This document shows, piece after piece, positions 57,196 to 64,000 of a DNA stretch of 64,000 nt. This DNA is from Thermoplasmata archaeon. GTDB lineage: Archaea > Thermoplasmatota > Thermoplasmata > Lutacidiplasmatales > UBA184. Numbering within the stretch: the first letter of the stretch is position 1; each line of letters opens with the position of its first letter. The notes beneath the pieces are model-generated. The model was not told the DNA's origin and ran no database searches. It saw nothing but the letters and a program-made list of their open reading frames with translations. The stretch spans positions 1-64,000 of the forward strand of contig DAHUXZ010000001.1 in NCBI GenBank assembly GCA_027315455.1, given 5' to 3'. Made by a program: the position numbers and the translations under genes.

Positions 57196-57254
57196 GCCGG
57201 AGGGACCGGCCCTCGACTACAAAGAGCCCGCGCTGAAGGAGAGGGCGCCGTCGG

Positions 57255-57289
57255 AAAAAAAAGGGGGGAACCCCTCCGTAACGGAGGGG
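57255..57289 (-). terminator. Hairpin + U-tract terminator downstream of the 71-aa gene
   Basis: On minus strand CCCCTCCG-TTA-CGGAGGGG (57271-57289), then TTCCCCCC and T8 (57255-57262). Confidence 0.8.
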
Positions 57290-57313
57290 CCCCGGAAAGA
57301 AGGGAGAACCGGA

Positions 57314-57529
57314 TCAGGCGTTCTTCATCCGGGCGCGGGAGACGAATCCCTTCTTGTCGAGGAAGTACATGTATCCGTCCTGCCGCGTGATCTTCTCGGT
57401 CCCGACACGAGCCTTCTTGCCGCTCTTGTTGAGCTTGGTCGGGGTCTTCCACAGGTACCCGTCCTTGCCGAGGTAGTACAGGTATCCCTTCTCTCGCTTG
57501 ATCTGTTCCTTGCCGACCTTCTCCGCCAT
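57314..57529 (-). CDS. 71-aa basic protein with internal duplication, unknown function
   Basis: VGKEQIKREKGYLYYLGKDGYLWKTPTK and VGTEKITRQDGYMYFLDKKGFVSRARMK form two repeats; own terminator. Confidence 0.8.
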   Translation of the reverse strand: MAEKVGKEQIKREKGYLYYLGKDGYLWKTPTKLNKSGKKARVGTEKITRQDGYMYFLDKKGFVSRARMKNA

Positions 57530-57586
57530 GTTGGGCGACCTCGCCGGCGAGAAGGAAAGCCCTCCTATTTGAATGTAAGGTCGGAC

Positions 57587-58843
57587 TCACCTCGAAGAAA
57601 GGCAGATTCCCTGCCGGTAAACGGCCGTCGGAGCGACCCCGATCCGGTCCGGGATCTCCTCGACCGCCCGGACCGGGAACACGGCGAGGTCGGCGTCGCG
57701 GCCGACGGCGATGGTGCCGGCGGCCCCGCCGAGCCCGAGGGAGTGGGCGGCGTTGACCGTCGCCGCCGTCAGCGCCTCGGCCGGGGTGAGCCGGGCGGCG
57801 TAGACCGCGTGGGCCAGGACGACCGGCATCCCCTCGACCCACGAGTTCGGCGAGAGGTCGCTCCCGAGGGCGACCGGGACCCCCGCCTCGACGAAGTCGC
57901 GTCCCCTGGGCGGTGCCGGCGCGAGGGAGGCGAACGGGGTCACGGGCAGGAGGGTCGCGGTCACCCCCCGCTCGGCGAGTCGCGCGAGGTCGTCGTCCGT
58001 CGCCGCGAGCAGGTGGTCGGCGCTCGCCGCCCCGAGCCGGGCGGCGAGGCGGGCGCCGCCGCTGTGGCGGAACTCCTCGGCGTGCACCCGCAGGCCGAGA
58101 CCGAGCTCGCGCGCGGCCGTGAGGATGCGGGAGGCCTGGGTCGGGGAGAAGAACCCCGGCTCGCAGAAGACGTCCGCGAACCGTGCCCGTCGCCCGTGGG
58201 CGACCTCGGGCAGCGTGCGGCCGACGATTTCCTCGACATAGGCTCCCGGGCGCCCGGCGAACTCGGGGGGGACCGCGTGGGCGCCGAGGTAGGTCGGGAC
58301 GAGCCGTAGGCCGGTGCGGCGGGCGAGACGCGGCACGAGCGAGAGGAGCCGCAGCTCCCCGGCGTGCGTGAGGGCGTAGCCGCTCTTGACCTCGGCCGTC
58401 GTCGTCCCCCAGGCGGCCATCCGCCGAAGTCGCGCCTCCGCGGCGTCGAAGAGCGCCGCCGTCGACGCGCGCCGCGTCGCGCGCACGGTGGAAAAGATGC
58501 CGCCGCCGCGGCGGGCGATCTCGAGATAGGAGGCGCCGCGGACCTTGGCGGCGACCTCGCCGGAACGATCCCCGGCGAACAGGAGGTGGGTGTGGGGGTC
58601 GACGAACCCGGGTACCGCGCAGCTCCCGTCCATCTCGATCCGGCGGCCGCCCGAGCGCAGGCGGACCTCGCGGGCCGCCGCCCGGGACGTCCCCACGAAG
58701 ACGAACCGGCCGGCGTCGATCGCGACCGCGCCGTCCTCGACCCGCCCGAGCTCTTCCATGGCCGGCCCGAGGCGGGGCACGGGACCCGCCGCGAGCGTCG
58801 CGACCTCCCGGAACCCCGAGAGCACCAGGTCGGCTCGGATCAT
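57587..58843 (-). CDS. hutI: Imidazolonepropionase
   Basis: VPGFVDPHTHLLFAGDR, EVKSGYALT, PTYLGAHAVPPEF, ALGSDLSPNSW. Confidence 0.95.
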   Translation of the reverse strand: MIRADLVLSGFREVATLAAGPVPRLGPAMEELGRVEDGAVAIDAGRFVFVGTSRAAAREVRLRSGGRRIEMDGSCAVPGFVDPHTHLLFAGDRSGEVAAKVRGASYLEIARRGGGIFSTVRATRRASTAALFDAAEARLRRMAAWGTTTAEVKSGYALTHAGELRLLSLVPRLARRTGLRLVPTYLGAHAVPPEFAGRPGAYVEEIVGRTLPEVAHGRRARFADVFCEPGFFSPTQASRILTAARELGLGLRVHAEEFRHSGGARLAARLGAASADHLLAATDDDLARLAERGVTATLLPVTPFASLAPAPPRGRDFVEAGVPVALGSDLSPNSWVEGMPVVLAHAVYAARLTPAEALTAATVNAAHSLGLGGAAGTIAVGRDADLAVFPVRAVEEIPDRIGVAPTAVYRQGICLSSR

Positions 58844-59742
58844 GGTTGGCGGACCAGGTAATCGAGGAGGTCCCGCGCCGCGTGGCTGTGGAGGAAGACC
58901 TGCCGGGCCTCGGTCTCGAGGGGCTCGATCTCCTTGTAGCGGGAGGAGAAGTGCGTGAGGTAGAGCGACTCCACGCCCGCGGCCGTCGCGATCTCGGCGG
59001 CCTGGCGGGCGGAGGAGTGCCCCCACCGGTTCCCCTCGACCTCGAGGTCGGTAGCGGTCGTCGACTCGTGGATGAGCAGTGTCGCCCGGTCGGCCAGCCG
59101 GCGGATCTCCTCGGAGGGCGCGGAGTCGCCGGAGTAGACGACGGACCGCCCCGCGCGCGGCGGGCCCATGACGTCCTCCGGCCGGACGACGCCGCTCCCG
59201 ACGCGCACGGACTCCCCCGCCTCGAGCCGGGCGAAGTCGGGGCCGCGGATGCCGAGGGCCCGGGCGCGCGGGCCGTCGAAGCGGCCCCGCCGCGCGTCCT
59301 CCTCGAGGCGGTAGGCGAGCGCGGGGACGGGGTGGTCGGCCGCGACGGTCCGGACCGTGTAGCCGGGAAGGTCGAGCGAGGCACCCGGGGCCAGCGGATG
59401 GACCGAGACGGGGAACCGCAGGGTGAAGTAGCCCATGCCGAGGACCCGGTCGATCATCTCCTTCGCGTCCGGGGGCCCGTAGATGTCGAGCGGCTCGCTC
59501 CGGTTGTTGAGCCCCATGCTCTGGATGAGGCCCGGGAGGCCGAGGAAGTGGTCGCCGTGGAAGTGGGTGAGGAAGATGCGGCGCACCCGCATGAACGACG
59601 CCGACGATTGGAAGAACTGCCGCTGGGTGCCCTCGCCGCAGTCCAGGAGGACCAGCTCCCGCTCGAGATCGACGGCGATGGCGCTCGCGGAGCGGTCCTT
59701 CGTCGGCCAGGACCCGGCGGTGCCGAGGAAGGTCACCCGCAT
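58840..59742 (-). CDS. rnz: Ribonuclease Z
   Basis: VTFLGTAGSWPT, LLDCGEGTQRQF, FLTHFHGDHFLGLPGL, GWGHSSA-like NRWGHSSARQAAEIA, LTHFSSRY. Confidence 0.96.
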   Translation of the reverse strand: MRVTFLGTAGSWPTKDRSASAIAVDLERELVLLDCGEGTQRQFFQSSASFMRVRRIFLTHFHGDHFLGLPGLIQSMGLNNRSEPLDIYGPPDAKEMIDRVLGMGYFTLRFPVSVHPLAPGASLDLPGYTVRTVAADHPVPALAYRLEEDARRGRFDGPRARALGIRGPDFARLEAGESVRVGSGVVRPEDVMGPPRAGRSVVYSGDSAPSEEIRRLADRATLLIHESTTATDLEVEGNRWGHSSARQAAEIATAAGVESLYLTHFSSRYKEIEPLETEARQVFLHSHAARDLLDYLVRQP

Positions 59743-59832
59743 CGGCGGCCGCCAGCCGGTTCCCCTCTATTAGGGGAGGGGGCGAACGGGGAGGGTCAAG
59801 GAGAAGTAGGCCGCCGTTCTCCGCCTGAGCGC

Positions 59833-60942
59833 ATGGTCGACTGGGAGGCCGTCGAGCGGCTCCGCTCGAAGGGCTGGGACTGGGATCGTATCGCTGCGGA
59901 CCCCCGCGCGGAGTTTCACGCGGAAGAGGGGATGGGCGAGGCGGGACGGGCCCTGCGCGCCCTGTACTACCAGCGTCGGTCCCGGCAGCAGCGCCGCCCG
60001 GGTCCGGGGGGCGGCTCCCGGAAGTCCGGCGACCTGTCGGACCGGCCCAAGTGGACCCTCGCGCGGGTGGGGATGATCATCGCTCCCGCCTTCGGCATCT
60101 GGCTCGGCCTGGCCCTTCTTCTGCCGTCCCCGGTCGGTACCTACCTCCCGGCGTTCCCCGTGCTCGTCGTCCTGTTCCTCGCGGCGGTGTTCGTCCTCGC
60201 CTTCGGACTCCTTCGTGCGTCCGAGCGGTGGAACACCACCCTGCGCAACGGGGTCGTCGTCGGCGTCGTGCTCGGGTTCGTGCTCGCGGGCAGCCTCGGG
60301 CTTTCCGCGGTCCTGGGCGGCTGCCCGACCCTCTCGTCGAACCTCGGTCCGGAGCCCGCCCAGTGGGAGAAGGCCGCGAACCCTTCCTGGCAGTCCAACG
60401 GCGCCCCGGTGTTCTTCTTCTACGGGTCGATCGCCTGCCCGTTCTGCTCGGCGTCGAGCTGGGCCGTGGAGTTCGCCCTGTCCAAGCTCGGGACCCTCTC
60501 CGGCACCTACTACGACCATTCCTCCCTCACCGACACCTACCCCGGTACTCCCGAGGTGGTCCTCGCGTCGGCCACGCTCCAGAGCCAGTGGGTCTCGCTC
60601 AACATCCTTGAGACGACCGACAACACCCACATCACCTACCCGGCCTTCCCCTCCTGCACCGAGCAGGCGTACGTCTCCGCCTACGACTCCACCGGCATCC
60701 CGTTCGTCGTCGTGAACGGCCAGTACATCCACGCCGGCACGCTCGTCGACCCGAGCCAGCTGGCCGGCCTCAACGCGACCACCATCCAGGGCCAGATCGC
60801 CCAGCACCAGGGGGTGGCGTGGAACGCGGTGCAGTCCCAGGGGTACTTCCTGCTCGCCTATCTGGTCAAGGCGAACGGGGGTCAGCCGACCAGCATCGCG
60901 ACCGACCCGACCGTCGCCGCGGACCTCGCTCAGATCACCTAG
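59833..60942 (+). CDS. DUF929-family membrane protein with thioredoxin-like CPFC domain
   Basis: TM helices then PVFFFYGSIACPFCSASSWAVEFALSKLG...GIPFVVVNGQY. Confidence 0.82.
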   Translation: MVDWEAVERLRSKGWDWDRIAADPRAEFHAEEGMGEAGRALRALYYQRRSRQQRRPGPGGGSRKSGDLSDRPKWTLARVGMIIAPAFGIWLGLALLLPSPVGTYLPAFPVLVVLFLAAVFVLAFGLLRASERWNTTLRNGVVVGVVLGFVLAGSLGLSAVLGGCPTLSSNLGPEPAQWEKAANPSWQSNGAPVFFFYGSIACPFCSASSWAVEFALSKLGTLSGTYYDHSSLTDTYPGTPEVVLASATLQSQWVSLNILETTDNTHITYPAFPSCTEQAYVSAYDSTGIPFVVVNGQYIHAGTLVDPSQLAGLNATTIQGQIAQHQGVAWNAVQSQGYFLLAYLVKANGGQPTSIATDPTVAADLAQIT

Positions 60943-60952
60943 CGGAAGCCGG

Positions 60953-61426
60953 ATGCGCGCCGCGACCGTCCACACCATCATCCTGCTCGCCGCGTTCGCC
61001 GGCCTCCTCGTCAGCGGCTGGGCGGCCTACGAATCGACCCATCCGGCGGTCCAGGGGACGTGCACGGTGAACGCGTTCGTCTCCTGCGCCGCCGTCGACA
61101 CGAGCGGGCACACGACCACCCTCGGGGTTCCCGACTGGGCGATCGGCATCGGGGGATTCGTCCTCCTCATCGCCCTCGACATCCCCCTCTACCGCACGTG
61201 GAAGCGACCGTGGCTGCTGGCGGTCACGGGGTTCGCGGGGCTCGGCATCGCGACGAGCGTCTACTTCGCCTACATCGAGCTCGCGATCATCCACGCGTTC
61301 TGCCTCGTCTGCTTCTCCGCCTATCTGGCCGACGCCGTGGTCCTCGCGGGGGCCCTCTACTTGATCCGGAGCGGCCGCACCTCCCGCGAGGAGGCCGCGG
61401 CCCCGGCCGGGCCGGAGCCGACCTGA
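60953..61426 (+). CDS. Vitamin K epoxide reductase (VKOR) family protein
   Basis: TM protein with CTVNAFVSCAAVD, LGVPDWAIGI, and FCLVCFSAYLAD redox motif. Confidence 0.88.
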   Translation: MRAATVHTIILLAAFAGLLVSGWAAYESTHPAVQGTCTVNAFVSCAAVDTSGHTTTLGVPDWAIGIGGFVLLIALDIPLYRTWKRPWLLAVTGFAGLGIATSVYFAYIELAIIHAFCLVCFSAYLADAVVLAGALYLIRSGRTSREEAAAPAGPEPT

Positions 61427-61429
61427 GCC

Positions 61430-62131
61430 CTACGGCGTTGGAGAGTAGCCTGCCTTCCGGCGGGCGTCCTCGCGCTCGACGGCGTCGTTGGCCACGCGGA
61501 TCGCGCGCACCGTGCGCGCGAACGCCTCGAGGTGGTCCCCGCGGACCCCGACCACGAGGGCCGCGTCGCCCATGCCCGTGTAGAGGCGGGAGCCGACGCA
61601 CCCGAGGGACAGCGCGACGGGGGCCCCCTGGTTGAGGGTCGGCACGATGGCGCACATCGGCCGGCCGTTCATCGGGACGGGGCCCTTCGCCGCCTCGGCG
61701 GCGAGCATCGCCGACTTCGGGCTCGCGAACAGAAGGACGTTCGTCGGCGGGACCGGCAGGGAGCCGAGCGGACCGTAGGCCACGAAGCGAGGGGGCTTCG
61801 CGTTCCGCGGGATCTTCGCCTCGTCCCCGGGCGCCAGGTAGCCGTCCTTCTGCATCTGACCGACCGTCGCCATGAGGCGGGCGCCGACCTCGCCCTCGGG
61901 GGCGATCCCGTGGACGAAGGCGCCGATCTCGCACGCCTCGTGGGCGTGGAGGTCCGCGTAGAACGCCCGACTCCGCCCCTCGGAGAAGAAGGTGCAGACC
62001 GACGGCGCTCCCCCCGGGTGAAGCGGCACGCCGTGCGGCGGTGCCTCGAGGTAGGAGATCTGCATCGGCGGGCTGGTGAGGGCGAGGTCCCGGGTGAGGT
62101 CGCGTGCGAGGTCGGCCAGGTTCACGGGCAT
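61430..62131 (-). CDS. DUF169 family protein
   Basis: CTFFSEGRSRAFYADLHAHEACEIGAFVHGI...VLLFASPKSAMLAAEA...SLGCVGSRLYTGMGDAALVV. Confidence 0.75.
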   Translation of the reverse strand: MPVNLADLARDLTRDLALTSPPMQISYLEAPPHGVPLHPGGAPSVCTFFSEGRSRAFYADLHAHEACEIGAFVHGIAPEGEVGARLMATVGQMQKDGYLAPGDEAKIPRNAKPPRFVAYGPLGSLPVPPTNVLLFASPKSAMLAAEAAKGPVPMNGRPMCAIVPTLNQGAPVALSLGCVGSRLYTGMGDAALVVGVRGDHLEAFARTVRAIRVANDAVEREDARRKAGYSPTP

Positions 62132-62298
62132 GGATGGGGTCGCCCAGTCTCCGCGCGTATAGAGGATTTCCGAACGGAAAGCGTCGGCGGGGCCCGGGGG
62201 GGTGCCGGGGGCGGCCGCGGCCCCCCCCGTCCACCGCCGGTGGCCCGAGCGCTTCGCGTTATATACCCGACCTTGCTCGGCGGCCCGGGAACCGGGAA

Positions 62299-62529
62299 AT
62301 GCCGGCGGACATCGTCACGGCTGCAGAGGCCATCGGAGCGGGGATCGCGATCGCCGGCGGGCTGATCGGGACGGGCATGGCCCAGTCCGGGATCGGGGCC
62401 GCGGGCATGGGGATCATCGCCGAGAAGCCCGAGAAGTTCGGCCAGGTGCTGATCTTCTTCGTCATTCCCGAAACGCTCTGGATCCTCGGGTTCGTGCTGG
62501 GCATCGTCCTCTTGCTCAACATCCTGTAG
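62299..62529 (+). CDS. atpK: V/A-type ATP synthase subunit K (c-ring)
   Basis: 76-aa two-helix hairpin; GAGIAIAGGLIGTGMAQSGIGAAGMGIIAEKPEKFGQVLIFFVIPETLWILGFV. Confidence 0.93.
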   Translation: MPADIVTAAEAIGAGIAIAGGLIGTGMAQSGIGAAGMGIIAEKPEKFGQVLIFFVIPETLWILGFVLGIVLLLNIL

Positions 62530-62540
62530 GACCGCCCGCC

Positions 62541-63095
62541 ATGAGCCTCGAGCGCCTCGTCGCGGAGATCGAAGCCCGCGGGAAGGAGGAGCTCGCCCGC
62601 GAGGAGTCCCGCGCCGGCTCCGAGAAGGCGGGGCACCTCGCGGAACGCGAGCGGCGGATCGGCCAGCTCCGCCACGACCTCGCCCAGAGCGCGAGCGCCG
62701 ACGCGGCGCGCGAGCGCGCGCAGCGGGTCGCGGCGGCGAAGCTCCAGGCGCGCAAGCTCCTCTACGAGGCCCGGGAGAAGCGGATGGTCGAGTCGCTCGG
62801 GGCGACGCGCCAGCTCCTCGAGGAGTTCACGGAGTCCGACGAGTACAAAGAGCTCCTCAAGCGCATGCTCGCCGCGGCGCAGTCCCAGCTCGGCAAGGAC
62901 CTCAAGGTCAGCGGGCGGTCGGAGGATGCCGCCGTCCTCAAGAGCGTCGCCGGCCGGGCCTACGTCGCGACGCCCGTCGAGGTCCTCGGCGGGCTCGTCG
63001 CCGAGACGTCCGACGGGGCCCGCCGGCTCAACCTCACCTTCGACGAGCTGCTCCGCCTGCGCGAGGACAAGGTCCGCGACCTCCTCGGGCGCTAG
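62541..63095 (+). CDS. atpE: V/A-type ATP synthase subunit E
   Basis: Charged coiled-coil N-terminus; VYVATPVE-like region GGLVAETSDGARRLNLTFDELLRLREDKVRDLL; position after subunit K. Confidence 0.9.
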   Translation: MSLERLVAEIEARGKEELAREESRAGSEKAGHLAERERRIGQLRHDLAQSASADAARERAQRVAAAKLQARKLLYEAREKRMVESLGATRQLLEEFTESDEYKELLKRMLAAAQSQLGKDLKVSGRSEDAAVLKSVAGRAYVATPVEVLGGLVAETSDGARRLNLTFDELLRLREDKVRDLLGR

Positions 63096-63110
63096 GCCGG
63101 GACGGGGTCG

Positions 63111-64000
63111 ATGTCGAGCTCGCCGTACGCGGCCGCCCTGGGCCGGTTCAAGGCCGTCGCGACGCATCTCCTTTCGAAGGACAGCCTTGGTCCCCTGCTC
63201 GCCGCGAAGGACCTGGCCGAGGTCACGAAGCTTCTCGAGCCGACGGCCTACGGCAGCGAGCTCGCCGCCGCCTCGGCCCAGTACAAGGGCGTCGAGCTGC
63301 TGGAGGTCGCGGTCAACCGTCTCTTCGTCCGCCGCAACCGCATGGCGCTCGAGGCGGCCCCGTTCGCCGGCAAGCCCGTCGTGGCGGCCTACCTGCGCCG
63401 CTGGGACGTGCAGAACATCGGCCTCATCCTCTCGTCGAAGGCCCAGAACCGCCTGATGACCGCCGTCGAGACGTTCCTCGTCTCGAGCCGGGACATCCCG
63501 GCCGGCCTCATCGGCGGGGCCATGACGCTGGACGACTTCCGCCAGCTCCTCGCCCAGCCGACGCTCGAGGCGATCGCCGCGGCGCTCGTGCGCTACGGCT
63601 ACGGCGCGGCGCTCCTCCCGCTCCTGGACGGCTACCAGCGGACCCACGACATCTTCCCGCTCCTCCAGGCGCTCGACCGGGACTACTACGCCCGGCTCCT
63701 CGAGGCGATCCACCACTTCCAGGGGGACGAGTGGGTCGTCCGCCAGTTCGTCCAGAGCGAGATCGACCTCAAGAACGCCCTCCTCGTCCTCAAGGGCAAG
63801 GACGCCGGCCTCCCGCTCGACGAGGTCCTGGCGCGGTTCTTGGACGGCGGCCCGTTCACGCGGGTCCAGGCCGGGGACGCGTTCACCGCCCGCGGTCTCC
63901 TCGAGATCGTCCCGGTCCTCGAGGCGCGCTTTCCCCACCTCGCCGAGGGCCTCCCCCGCTACGAGGAGAGCCGCAGCCTGGTCGGGTTCGAGACGGTCCT
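63111..64000 (+). CDS. atpC: V/A-type ATP synthase subunit C (truncated by window end)
   Basis: SSPYAAALGRFKAVATHLLSKDSL, YLRRWDVQNIGLILSSKAQ, QSEIDLKNALLVLKGK. Confidence 0.9.
   Translation, partial: MSSSPYAAALGRFKAVATHLLSKDSLGPLLAAKDLAEVTKLLEPTAYGSELAAASAQYKGVELLEVAVNRLFVRRNRMALEAAPFAGKPVVAAYLRRWDVQNIGLILSSKAQNRLMTAVETFLVSSRDIPAGLIGGAMTLDDFRQLLAQPTLEAIAAALVRYGYGAALLPLLDGYQRTHDIFPLLQALDRDYYARLLEAIHHFQGDEWVVRQFVQSEIDLKNALLVLKGKDAGLPLDEVLARFLDGGPFTRVQAGDAFTARGLLEIVPVLEARFPHLAEGLPRYEESRSLVGFETV

Noticed and set aside
57093-59384. 763-aa minus-strand ORF
   Set aside because: Overlaps hutI, rnz and the 71-aa gene in another frame; Arg/Pro-rich shadow.
1-64000. CRISPR arrays, IS elements, prophage, inteins in polC/nrdJ/radA
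   Set aside because: No regularly spaced repeats, transposase/integrase ORFs, or intein splice motifs were seen.

Overview
This is a very GC-rich, densely coded archaeal chromosomal segment. The archaeal markers are the PolD large subunit DP2, RadA, PurP, type II methionine aminopeptidase, archaeal V/A-ATPase subunits and TATA-type promoters. A Thermoplasmata-like euryarchaeon is my inference, not proven. I call about 58 protein genes, one tRNA, one probable operator palindrome and one hairpin + U-tract terminator. I found no rRNA, CRISPR array, IS element or prophage. Most long ORFs in the supplied track are GC-driven shadow frames. The highlights are: (1) a tRNA-Arg(UCG) gene interrupted by a 29-nt intron inside the T-loop (59/60), with a perfect bulge-helix-bulge motif; (2) a divergent nickel superoxide dismutase / maturation peptidase pair; (3) a fusion of PQQ-like beta-propeller, carboxypeptidase-regulatory-like repeats and a DppB-type ABC permease, next to a DppC-type permease, with no ATPase or binding protein nearby; (4) a Mo/W-type ABC operon with its own ModE-like regulator and a perfect 11-bp inverted repeat between the TATA box and the start codon; (5) a PolX with an eroded PHP nuclease domain; (6) structured intergenic regions that may encode RNAs. 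No database search or folding program was run. Family assignments come from recognised motifs.
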